From an uncultured Alcanivoracaceae bacterium (GTDB lineage: Bacteria > Pseudomonadota > Gammaproteobacteria > Xanthomonadales > Marinicellaceae): a DNA stretch of 45,795 bases. The stretch spans positions 1 through 45,795 of the forward strand of contig CAJXVJ010000003.1 of NCBI GenBank assembly GCA_913061105.1, given 5' to 3'. Positions 7,743 through 15,013 of the stretch are shown here, one piece after another. Positions within the stretch are counted from its first letter, which is position 1, and every line of letters begins with the position of its first letter. The notes below the pieces were generated by a model. That model worked only from the letters and a program-made list of their open reading frames with translations, did no database searches and was not told where the DNA came from. A program made the position numbers and the translations under genes.

Positions 7743-8512
7743 ATATCACCTTGTGTTTTATTATTTTTTTCCAGAAATGCCAAAACAACATCCCAGGCTT
7801 TTTTAGTTGAATGTTTGGTTCTTTCTTCAACTAACATGGAGGAACCATGTACTCCGTTTTCAGAGATCAGCATTTGAAATCCATGTTTTTTGAACAATTC
7901 GAATTGTTTTTTTGCAGAAGGGTATTCCATTTCTTTATCAGGTCTGGCTATCAACCCTTTTACAGATAGCTTATCTGCCAAATCATTTGGTGAACAATTC
8001 CCCATGGGTTTGCCTGATGCTGGTGAAAATGCCAAAAACGCAGAAATGTCTTCAGGATATTCAACCGCCAATTTAATCACCAAGGCAGCACTAAAACTAC
8101 TTCCCCAAACGTAAACCGGGCTGGCTTCATTTGAGTTTTTAATGTATTTTAAACTGGCCACCAAATCAGGGTAGGCTTGACAATAACTGTAATCTTTCTT
8201 GGTGAGTGAAGCAACAGTTCGATTAGGTGCTCCAAATTTATCTCCTCCACTTCTTAAATCGACAGCCAAAACATTGTAGTTGTTTGCTGTTAATTTAGGG
8301 ATGATAGATGCATACTCTCCTTGTGCGCTGCCACGCGCTTGATGGAACAATATGATTGTAGGTGCTTTTGTATTGGTTTTTTGTTGGAAGTAATCGGCAT
8401 AGATTGTGGTGCCATCTTCAGATTGATAATTGACAGCTTTGTTATTTGTTTTTTTGCTTAATACCGTTTGTGAAAAAAGAACCAATGTAAATAAGAGAAG
8501 AAGGCTTTTCAT
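7739..8512 (-). CDS. Secreted alpha/beta hydrolase, dienelactone-hydrolase-like
   Basis: A 257-residue protein with an N-terminal signal peptide (residues 1-19, hydrophobic LLLLFTLVLFSQTVLS). Strand and oxyanion landmarks IILFHQARGS (53-62) and VLAVDLRSGG (81-90) lead to the nucleophile elbow G-S-S-F-S with Ser139; His222 in NGVHGSS is the likely catalytic base. It is probably a periplasmic or envelope esterase/lactonase; the substrate is unknown. An SD-like GAGGT lies six bases before the ATG. It is 15 bases downstream of another secreted esterase and overlaps the VOC gene, so these form one operon. Confidence 0.82.
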   Translation of the reverse strand: MKSLLLLFTLVLFSQTVLSKKTNNKAVNYQSEDGTTIYADYFQQKTNTKAPTIILFHQARGSAQGEYASIIPKLTANNYNVLAVDLRSGGDKFGAPNRTVASLTKKDYSYCQAYPDLVASLKYIKNSNEASPVYVWGSSFSAALVIKLAVEYPEDISAFLAFSPASGKPMGNCSPNDLADKLSVKGLIARPDKEMEYPSAKKQFELFKKHGFQMLISENGVHGSSMLVEERTKHSTKKAWDVVLAFLEKNNKTQGDI

Positions 8513-8527
8513 AGAATACCTCGTGTT

Positions 8528-9328
8528 TTATTGTTTCATTATCCACCTCATGCCGTTTCTAAAGGCATCAGGAGCTGCAGAAAAGTGGTTGTGGTCTTCA
8601 AGCCACGCTACTTTCATAGACCATGGATGGGTTTTTTCGTTCCAATAACTCAGCCATTCATTTAAAGGTTGAATATAACGAGCTTCGTCATTTTTTGCTC
8701 TTGAAACATACAAAAGCCCTGGTTTTTTATTGTCGAAAGGAGTGCCTTTAAAAAATTCTAAGTTTCTATGTATGGCTGGATTACTTGCAATAACACCCCA
8801 AAAATTCTTGGGATGATACATTGTATTAAAAAGGGCAAACTGCCCACCCAATGATTGTCCAAACAATATTCTTTTCTGTTTATCAGATGGATAATTCTTC
8901 TCAATCATTGGGAAAAGCTCTTGGTTAAGCATGGATTGAAATTTTTCAGCACCACCATAATGTGCCCTGCCATTAGCAGGAGCAGTAAAATCATGACCTC
9001 TTGAATTGCCTTTCTTAAAATCATCAGTTCCATATGAAATGCCAACAAGGATAATATCAGGAATATCTTCAGCCAAATTTAAATATTTAGAATAGGATGC
9101 TAAAAGCGGAAATGTAATATCACCATCAAGCAAGTAGACGGTGATATATTTTGTTTTTTCTTTAAGTGGTTTAGGTGCTTTTACGTGAATGTGGTAGGTT
9201 TTATTCAGAACCTTTGAGTGCAATTCATGATAAACAGTATTTTCAATACTGTTTAGTTTTTCAAAGTCATTGGCAATGACACTGTTACACTTTATAAAAA
9301 TTAACAGTATTACAAATAATATTTTCAT
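8528..9328 (-). CDS. Secreted esterase, esterase-D/enterochelin-esterase-like (PF00756 type)
   Basis: A protein of about 266 residues beginning with a signal peptide (MKILFVILLIFIKCNSVIA). It has VYLLDGD, an ILVGISYG strand, the nucleophile motif FGQSLGGQFA (Ser163 if counted from the alternative start at 9340) and a C-terminal EDHNHFSA carrying the likely catalytic His. This arrangement matches esterase-D-like hydrolases, which include S-formylglutathione hydrolases, siderophore esterases and feruloyl esterases; the signal peptide argues against S-formylglutathione hydrolase. No siderophore genes are near, so the substrate stays open. The ATG four codons upstream at 9340 is also possible. 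It heads the minus-strand string that ends at the nitrilase. Confidence 0.8.
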   Translation of the reverse strand: MKILFVILLIFIKCNSVIANDFEKLNSIENTVYHELHSKVLNKTYHIHVKAPKPLKEKTKYITVYLLDGDITFPLLASYSKYLNLAEDIPDIILVGISYGTDDFKKGNSRGHDFTAPANGRAHYGGAEKFQSMLNQELFPMIEKNYPSDKQKRILFGQSLGGQFALFNTMYHPKNFWGVIASNPAIHRNLEFFKGTPFDNKKPGLLYVSRAKNDEARYIQPLNEWLSYWNEKTHPWSMKVAWLEDHNHFSAAPDAFRNGMRWIMKQ

Positions 9329-9407
9329 GTTTAATACCATACTTAAGATTTAATTTACGCCAAGAGATAACTAAACATGCTTATTTCATAATCATTTTAT
9401 GAAATCT

Positions 9408-9436
9408 AAAGCAACAGATTGTATTTCTGTTGCTTT
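9408..9436 (-). terminator. Hairpin terminator after the cupredoxin gene
   Basis: AAAGCAACAG and CTGTTGCTTT form a perfect 10-bp stem around a 9-base loop, 19 bases past the cupredoxin stop on the minus strand. The T-run is poor (CTTTAGATTT), so it may act as an mRNA 3'-end stabiliser as much as a terminator. A second 7-bp stem lies at 9384-9404. Confidence 0.55.
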
Positions 9437-9454
9437 AAATAATTAGCTTTTATC

Positions 9455-10165
9455 TCATTCAAATCCATTGGTAAAAATATTGTCTTCTGCAACAACTCGA
9501 ATTATTCCTGACATTCCATTTCCACCAGGGCTACCATGAGGCTCGCAAAAATACCTGCTATTTCCCACTTCATTAAATGGGATATAAAAATTCCAATTAC
9601 TTAAACTGGCTGAGGATGGTAGATTAAAACCGCTACCCAAACAACCTTCTGAACATAAAAAGCTGTCATCATCTGCCCGAACATTGTGGAATCCTTCGTC
9701 ATTGATAAAATTAACAAAATCTCCTACTTCTATTTCGAGATCATCGGGAGAAAATTCAAAATTACTAGAACGTACTTCATGAACAACTCCTGTAGTTGGG
9801 GCCACAACATTGATTACGCCAGACATGCCAGAACCACCAGAACCACCATGAATTTCACAGAAGTAGTTAAAACTTCCAACAGTGTTAAATGTAATTTCTA
9901 TTACCCATGCACCTGAACTTGGTTGGCCGCCACCATCTAATGGAACAACTTCACAATCTGTTGAGCAGCGAAAAGATCCATTATCAGCTACAACATTGTG
10001 TAAACCACTGGTATTAGTAAAGATGACTGAGTCTCCTGCTTCAATGTTTAATACAGCAGGTGAAAAAGTATTTGATGATACGGTGACGTTATGAACAGCA
10101 GAGATTGAGGCAAAACTGATGCACAGTAGTATTAGTGTGACGGTTATTTTAGTCGAAGTTTTCAT
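9455..10165 (-). CDS. Secreted tandem cupredoxin (plastocyanin-like, two type-1 copper sites)
   Basis: A protein of about 236 residues with a signal peptide, two repeated cupredoxin domains and a short C-terminal tail. Counting from the upstream alternative start at 10177, domain 1 has ligands His60, Cys107, His110 and Met118 (CEIH...GM) and domain 2 has His164, Cys211, His214 and Met222 (CEPH...GM), so both type-1 copper sites look complete. Each domain also has an extra Cys pair (CSTDC, CSEGC), probably a disulfide. The protein ends in NIFTNGFE, a tail that recurs on secreted proteins of some gammaproteobacteria and may be a sorting signal. I chose the ATG at 10165 because GAGAAA precedes it and it leads straight into the signal peptide. 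It is probably a periplasmic or extracellular electron carrier; the partner is unknown. Confidence 0.85.
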   Translation of the reverse strand: MKTSTKITVTLILLCISFASISAVHNVTVSSNTFSPAVLNIEAGDSVIFTNTSGLHNVVADNGSFRCSTDCEVVPLDGGGQPSSGAWVIEITFNTVGSFNYFCEIHGGSGGSGMSGVINVVAPTTGVVHEVRSSNFEFSPDDLEIEVGDFVNFINDEGFHNVRADDDSFLCSEGCLGSGFNLPSSASLSNWNFYIPFNEVGNSRYFCEPHGSPGGNGMSGIIRVVAEDNIFTNGFE

Positions 10166-10284
10166 GCGGTTTCTCATTAATGATTTGAATGTATAGGTTT
10201 ATTATAAGTATTTTGGGCTTATAATATTAACACATTTTCAGATTGATGGCTTGGCAAAAACCTTAGATAGCTTGAAAATATATG

Positions 10285-11100
10285 CTATTTTTGGCATAAA
10301 CTGCAATAAAATGTACTGCGTTGGCCAATGGTCTTTTGAAGAATTTTTTTACCGCAATTGACGCAAGGTAAATCTTTTCTGCCATAGACTTTTAATTCTT
10401 GTGCAAAATAACCAGGTTTGCCATCGGCATTGATAAAATCTTTTAATGTGGTGCCACCAGATTGAATGGCTTGTGCAAGTACCTGTTTGATGACAAGTGC
10501 CAATTGTTTGTATTTGGCTAATGACACCTTACCCGCAGGTTTATTTGGATGAATGCCTGCTATAAACAATGACTCGCTGGCATAGATATTGCCAACACCA
10601 ACAACAATGTGTCCGTCCATAATAAAGTTTTTTACTGCTTGGGTTTTATTTAAAGATTTTTTCTTTAAATATTGACCATCAAAATCTGGTAACAAGGGCT
10701 CAGGTCCAAGTTTATATATCAATTTGTGGTTTTTAAAATCTTGGGAATCAAGCACGCACCCAAAACGCCTTGGATCATTAAACCTTAAAATTGTACCATC
10801 ATCCATAATCATTTCAAAATGGTCGTGTTTAGCCAGCGGCGTTTCATTATTTATAATCATTAATGATCCTGACATGCCTAAATGGAGAATCAGGGTGGCT
10901 TTGGTTTCTAGGTGTATGAGGATGTATTTTGCACGCCTTGATATTGATGTTATTTTTTGAGTTAAATATTTTTCAGGAAGGTCGTCAGGAATCGCCCACC
11001 TTAAAGACGGGTTGTATACATTTATTTTTTGGATTCTTTTGTTTTCTAGCCAAGGCTTTATACCGTTAACAGTGGTTTCTACCTCTGGCAGTTCAGGCAT
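10285..11100 (-). CDS. mutM: Formamidopyrimidine-DNA glycosylase (Fpg/MutM)
   Basis: A 271-residue base-excision repair enzyme that removes 8-oxoguanine and formamidopyrimidines and nicks the abasic site. The N terminus is the invariant MPELPEVET, giving catalytic Pro2 and Glu3. Lys58 lies in RRAKYILIHL, and GVGNIYASESLF forms the helix-two-turn-helix region. The C-terminal zinc finger has Cys246, Cys249, Cys266 and Cys269 with the Arg finger in GQRSTFYC. Length and all key residues are normal. It overlaps the upstream nudC by 8 bases, so both are made from one message; both deal with oxidised or unusual nucleotides. Confidence 0.98.
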   Translation of the reverse strand: MPELPEVETTVNGIKPWLENKRIQKINVYNPSLRWAIPDDLPEKYLTQKITSISRRAKYILIHLETKATLILHLGMSGSLMIINNETPLAKHDHFEMIMDDGTILRFNDPRRFGCVLDSQDFKNHKLIYKLGPEPLLPDFDGQYLKKKSLNKTQAVKNFIMDGHIVVGVGNIYASESLFIAGIHPNKPAGKVSLAKYKQLALVIKQVLAQAIQSGGTTLKDFINADGKPGYFAQELKVYGRKDLPCVNCGKKILQKTIGQRSTFYCSLCQK

Positions 11101-11983
11101 CTTTGTCCTCTAACCAGCCAACTATCAAATTATGCGCAACGGTATATCTTGGGGCTATTGTAATGTAGCCATCTTTCATCATTTCTTGTAATTGTAGGCG
11201 TGTAAACCATTGGACATCTTCCAGCTCATCATCAACTTTGATGTCTTCATTTTCAGCTTCGGCAGTAAATGCCAACATTAATGAGGCGGGAAAAGGCCAA
11301 GGTTGTGATCCAAAATACTTAATGTTATTGACACGAATATTGGATTCTTCCTCAACTTCACGTTTAACTGCTTCTTCAATCGTTTCCCCGGGCTCAACAA
11401 ATCCAGCAAGGGTTGAATAGGCATAGGTGGGCCATTCTGCTTTTCTACCCAGTAAACATTTGTCTTCATAGGTGACCATCACAATAATGGCGGGTTCAAT
11501 GTGGGGAAATTGTTCATGGTTGTTTTGGCACACCAATTTATGGCCTGCCATTTCAAGAGTATTGGCGGTCCCACATTTCGGACAAAATTTCCGATTGCGT
11601 TGCCACAAATCTAATCCACGGGAATACAAGGCAATATGTGCCAGTTCATCATCTAGTTTTAAGGCGTACCTTCGCAGCGATGCAAAACGTTTGCCGACTT
11701 CTTTTTCTAGATCAGCTGCTTGCTCATCGTTTAACGGGCAGGAGTACCACATTTGATCTCCAATTAACCCAAGAAAGCATTGATCCTCACAGTCAAAAGG
11801 GTTGCTTCTTCTATAAAAACTGCTGTGTTGGTTCATGTAGATATGGCGACCATTGTAGACAGGAATATATTTGGCATCGTGGCTTTGCTTCATTTCTTCT
11901 AACTGTGCTGTTCTCTCACGCAAATGAGAGGCACGATTTAGCTTATCAGTACCAAAATATATGTTCTTTTCTTTTTTTGCCAT
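11093..11983 (-). CDS. nudC: NADH pyrophosphatase / RNA deNADding hydrolase NudC
   Basis: A 296-residue Nudix hydrolase that splits NAD(H) and removes 5'-NAD caps from RNA. The order is the variable N-terminal NudC domain, a zinc ribbon, then the Nudix domain. The Nudix box runs from Gly194 to about residue 215 (GFVEPGE...REVEEES), followed by the family-defining SQPWPFP (226-232). The zinc ribbon has Cys134, Cys137 and Cys152, but the fourth ligand, a Cys three residues on in E. coli, is absent; CQNNH puts a His at 156, which may take its place. Its last bases overlap mutM. Confidence 0.95.
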   Translation of the reverse strand: MAKKEKNIYFGTDKLNRASHLRERTAQLEEMKQSHDAKYIPVYNGRHIYMNQHSSFYRRSNPFDCEDQCFLGLIGDQMWYSCPLNDEQAADLEKEVGKRFASLRRYALKLDDELAHIALYSRGLDLWQRNRKFCPKCGTANTLEMAGHKLVCQNNHEQFPHIEPAIIVMVTYEDKCLLGRKAEWPTYAYSTLAGFVEPGETIEEAVKREVEEESNIRVNNIKYFGSQPWPFPASLMLAFTAEAENEDIKVDDELEDVQWFTRLQLQEMMKDGYITIAPRYTVAHNLIVGWLEDKDA

Positions 11984-11992
11984 AAAATGTAT

Positions 11993-12325
11993 TTATATTG
12001 AAAAGGAACTGCCGCACCCACAAGTAGTTTTTGCATTGGGGTTTTCAATGACGAACCTAGAGCCTTGTAAATCCTCTTTGTAGTTTACTACTGAGCCCAT
12101 TAAATAGGGAAAACTCATTGGATCAACCATCATTTCAACGCCATCGTTTGTAATGATAAAATCTCCATCTTCGGTTTCTTCTTCGAATGCAAAGCCATAT
12201 TGAAAACCAGAACAACCTCCACCAATGATATAAACCCGCAGTTTTAAATCTGGATTTTGTTCTTCTAAAACCAGTTCTCGAACCTTGTTAGCTGCAGAAT
12301 CAGAAAGTACCATGTTTTGTTGCAT
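11993..12325 (-). CDS. erpA: Iron-sulfur cluster insertion protein ErpA (A-type carrier)
   Basis: A 110-residue A-type Fe-S carrier with the three ligand cysteines Cys38 (GGGCSGFQY), Cys102 and Cys104 (CGCGSSF). The acidic loop EEETEDGDF and the [19 protein letters not shown] ending fit ErpA better than IscA or SufA. It delivers [4Fe-4S] clusters to targets such as the isoprenoid enzymes IspG and IspH. It begins at ATG 12325 behind an AGGCGA element; a second ATG four codons later lacks one. It lies 15 bases after the bactofilin gene. Confidence 0.93.
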   Translation of the reverse strand: MQQNMVLSDSAANKVRELVLEEQNPDLKLRVYIIGGGCSGFQYGFAFEEETEDGDFIITNDGVEMMVDPMSFPYLMGSVVNYKEDLQGSRFVIENPNAKTTCGCGSSFSI

Positions 12326-12340
12326 GTTATTTATCGCCTG

Positions 12341-12772
12341 CTACTTAGATTTTTTATCATCAATTTTAGTGATGCTTCTGGGTTTGTCTGCTTCTTGATA
12401 AATTAATTGACCATTAATTTTAGAACCTGTTTCCATCTCTATGTTTTGATAATACACATTGCCTTCAATGTTGGCTTTTGAAGCCACTTCAATTTTCCCA
12501 GAGGCTGTTATGTCACCTTTTACTGTTCCATTGACTATTAAGTTTGCCACTTGAATTTTTCCTTCGACGATGCCTGTTTCACTTATGGTTAACACATCAT
12601 CGGTTTGTTCACCAATAAGGCTACCAGTTACTTTGCCATCTAGGTGTAAAACACCTTTAAAAATGACATCACCGTTGATGTTGGTATTTTGGCCCAATAA
12701 TGTATCAAGTTTTGAGGGTGTAGCAGATGAAATGCTATTTGGTGTTGTATTATTGTCTTTATTATTAAACAT
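12341..12772 (-). CDS. Bactofilin (polymer-forming cytoskeletal protein)
   Basis: A 143-residue bactofilin (DUF583). The central part, about residues 30-125, is a right-handed beta-helix with short hydrophobic repeats of the type INGDVIF-LHLDGKVTGSL-GIVEGKIQVANLIVNGTVKGDI, flanked by disordered polar tails. Bactofilins polymerise without nucleotides, associate with the inner membrane and localise cell-wall enzymes. The upstream gene encodes a membrane-anchored coiled-coil protein that could be its anchor. I recall the order coiled-coil protein, bactofilin, ErpA as common in gammaproteobacteria, so this is an ancestral cluster rather than a recent arrival. Confidence 0.92.
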   Translation of the reverse strand: MFNNKDNNTTPNSISSATPSKLDTLLGQNTNINGDVIFKGVLHLDGKVTGSLIGEQTDDVLTISETGIVEGKIQVANLIVNGTVKGDITASGKIEVASKANIEGNVYYQNIEMETGSKINGQLIYQEADKPRSITKIDDKKSK

Positions 12773-12782
12773 ACTCGTGTAC

Positions 12783-13490
12783 CTATTTTAAGTGTGAAGC
12801 CCAATTAACATTATGTTTTACGGACTTGGATTTTTTGTTTTGGGGGAATAATTCTACTACCAGTTGTTCCGCTTTGAAACCTTTGGGCAATGAAAAGTCC
12901 AAAGAAATCTTTTGAAAATACTTAAATTCATACTTTGAGTCTTCTTTTTTATCTATTGAAATGGTTTTTTTGATATCTTCTTGCTTACCAATCACACTAA
13001 TTTCAAAGCTGCCAGAAATAATGCTAGCTTTCTGAATCTTCTGGACCAAGGTGGCTTCAAGCCTATAATTGTTGTTATCCATTACAAAAATATTATTATC
13101 AAAAACCCTCAACCCTTTATTTTCTGAGTTAGGACTTAATAATTGTTGATAAAAACTTATCTCTGACTCCAAATTATTTTGAATGTTTAGTTGGGTTTTA
13201 AAATCGTTTTGTAAATTTTTAACAGCTTCATTTTTTATGGTGTTTTCAGCATTTAATTGACTGATTTCGACTGCCATTTCTTCAACTTTTTGTTGGGCTG
13301 TCGTTTGTAATTGCTCAAGTATTTGATTTCTTTCAACAGTTCTGCTAATTGAGTTTTCAGAAAATATTTTATAACCAAAATAGCCTGCTATTAATCCTAA
13401 TAGAAACAATATTACAGGAAAAATTTTATTTAACTTTTTTGATTCTTCATGGGTTTCTTGAATGGAATATTTTGGTAGTTCGATGCTCAC
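12783..13490 (-). CDS. Membrane-anchored coiled-coil protein next to bactofilin (DUF6776-like)
   Basis: A 235-residue protein with a 20-residue cytoplasmic start, one transmembrane segment (about 23-43) and a long coiled coil (about 50-115, rich in Gln, Glu, Asn and Leu). A C-terminal beta-rich domain of about 110 residues contains SFEISVIGKQEDIKKT and the ending FKAEQLVVELFPQ. The topology is one-pass with the bulk in the periplasm. I believe this corresponds to DUF6776, seen beside bactofilins; its function is unknown. It ends 11 bases before the bactofilin start, and a role as its membrane partner is an inference from adjacency. Confidence 0.7.
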   Translation of the reverse strand: MSIELPKYSIQETHEESKKLNKIFPVILFLLGLIAGYFGYKIFSENSISRTVERNQILEQLQTTAQQKVEEMAVEISQLNAENTIKNEAVKNLQNDFKTQLNIQNNLESEISFYQQLLSPNSENKGLRVFDNNIFVMDNNNYRLEATLVQKIQKASIISGSFEISVIGKQEDIKKTISIDKKEDSKYEFKYFQKISLDFSLPKGFKAEQLVVELFPQNKKSKSVKHNVNWASHLK

Positions 13491-13576
13491 AATGATTTAT
13501 TTTAAAAAGGACGTTAGATTATAACACTTAGTGGTCATGACAAGGTAAAATACAACTTTTGCAGGGTGATAATCTC

Positions 13577-14008
13577 ATGTTATGGGTTAAAATATTTCAT
13601 ATATTCTTTGTTATATCGTGGTTTGCAGGAATATTTTATCTGCCTAGATTATTTGTTAACCATGCCACTAATAAACTGGGTGAGAAACACAAAATGTTGT
13701 GTGGAATGGAACACCGTTTGTTAAAAATGATGGATTTCACATTGGTTTTTGTTCTTATCTCAGGAGTTGGTTTTTTATATTTGATGTCAAGTGGGTTTGA
13801 AGGATATTATTTTCAGTCGCTTTGGATTCACCTAAAATTAAGTTTGGTAGCGGTACTTATTATGTATCATTTTTGGTGTAAACAGATTCATAAAAAGTTT
13901 TTACTAGGAACAGAAACACATTCACACAAATGGTTTAGGGTGTTCAATGAATTGCCTGTATTTGTTTTGTTAGCAATATTGTATTTGGTGATTGTTAAAC
14001 CAATTTAA
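13577..14008 (+). CDS. hemJ: Protoporphyrinogen oxidase HemJ (UPF0093/CopD-like membrane protein)
   Basis: A 143-residue four-helix membrane protein. The N-terminal MLWVKIFHIFFVISWFAG and LPRLFVNHA, with the conserved His near residue 9, are diagnostic of HemJ, the oxidase that converts protoporphyrinogen IX to protoporphyrin IX in bacteria lacking HemG and HemY. I start at ATG 13577 because AGGGTGA precedes it and the family begins MLW; the upstream in-frame TTG at 13559 adds six unmatched residues. It is divergent from the bactofilin group and convergent with the acyltransferase gene. Confidence 0.85.
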   Translation: MLWVKIFHIFFVISWFAGIFYLPRLFVNHATNKLGEKHKMLCGMEHRLLKMMDFTLVFVLISGVGFLYLMSSGFEGYYFQSLWIHLKLSLVAVLIMYHFWCKQIHKKFLLGTETHSHKWFRVFNELPVFVLLAILYLVIVKPI

Positions 14009-14020
14009 GAGAATAAACTC

Positions 14021-14923
14021 TTAACTATAAGGGTTTGCTTCACCGTTTTCTGTGGTTTTGAATCTTTTGTGAACCCATAAATATTCCGATGGATTGCGCT
14101 TGACCATTTCTTCGATGCCTTGATTAACGAGTGCGGTATCAGATATGGAATCTTTTGTTGGAAAATTATCCATTGGCGATGAAATTGTTAGGGTGTAATG
14201 GGGTGGTTGTTGGTTTCTTTGAACATGAAAAAACAAAACTTTACATTTTGATAATCGCGCCATTTGGTGTGTGGCTGTGATCGTGGCAGCAGGCTTTCCA
14301 AAAAAGGGCACAAAAACGGACTGTCCTCTTCGGTAGTCTTGATCTGGGGCGTACCACAATATACCTCCTGATTTTAAGTGTTTGATTATAGGGCGCAGTT
14401 CATCGCGTTTGAACATCTTTGTTGCATATTTTAGGCGTGATTTTGTGACAATGTATTCCGTCAATGGGTGCTTGTGAGGTCGATACATGCCTGCTATGGG
14501 ATATTTGTTACAAAGAATTTTACCGCCCATGTCTAGCGCTGTGAAATGTCCAGCGACCAACAATATGCCTTGATTTTTATGCAAACATTCTTGTATGTGT
14601 TCACCACCAATGATTTTGGCATTTGATTCTATTTTTTTAGTCGATCCAAGAAAGGCTTTAATGGTTTGGGTAAACATGATGCCCAGTTCGTTAAAGTGTT
14701 GTTTAATGAGTTGTTTTTTTTCAGATGGATTTAATTCAGGAAAGCAAATACTTAAATTGATGGCAACAACATTGCGCCGTGATTTTAGTACCAGTTTGAC
14801 AAATCCGCCTAAACCTTTACCAAAGACAATGAGTATTTGGTAAGGTAATTGAGCAATTAACCAAACAAATGAATAAATTATCCAACTTAAAGCAAATTTG
14901 AAAAATGAAGGTTTTTGAATCAT
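14021..14923 (-). CDS. Lipid A biosynthesis acyltransferase, LpxL/LpxM family
   Basis: A 300-residue inner-membrane acyltransferase that adds a secondary acyl chain to Kdo2-lipid IVA. It has an N-terminal hydrophobic anchor (about 10-38) and the catalytic HX4D motif as HFTALD (His126, Asp131). The substrate-binding block WYAPDQDYRRGQSVFVPFFG and the C-terminal YLWVHKRFK complete the family pattern. I start at ATG 14923; the frame is open to 15046, but those 41 extra residues are polar, lack homology and would overlap nhaB. Sequence does not separate LpxL from LpxM or LpxP. The last residues NGEANPYS are a short unrelated tail. Confidence 0.9.
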   Translation of the reverse strand: MIQKPSFFKFALSWIIYSFVWLIAQLPYQILIVFGKGLGGFVKLVLKSRRNVVAINLSICFPELNPSEKKQLIKQHFNELGIMFTQTIKAFLGSTKKIESNAKIIGGEHIQECLHKNQGILLVAGHFTALDMGGKILCNKYPIAGMYRPHKHPLTEYIVTKSRLKYATKMFKRDELRPIIKHLKSGGILWYAPDQDYRRGQSVFVPFFGKPAATITATHQMARLSKCKVLFFHVQRNQQPPHYTLTISSPMDNFPTKDSISDTALVNQGIEEMVKRNPSEYLWVHKRFKTTENGEANPYS

Positions 14924-15013
14924 TGGTGAATTATAACAATGACTGAGACGGATATTCTTAATTTTTAATAGAAACTGGTGTAAAATGATTTTTTTAATAA
15001 TTTTGGTGATGGT

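Noticed and set aside
9391-9404. tRNA, rRNA and CRISPR arrays anywhere in the window
   Set aside because: I saw no cloverleaf, no rRNA core sequence and no regularly spaced direct repeats; the coordinates given are only an example of a short hairpin that was checked.
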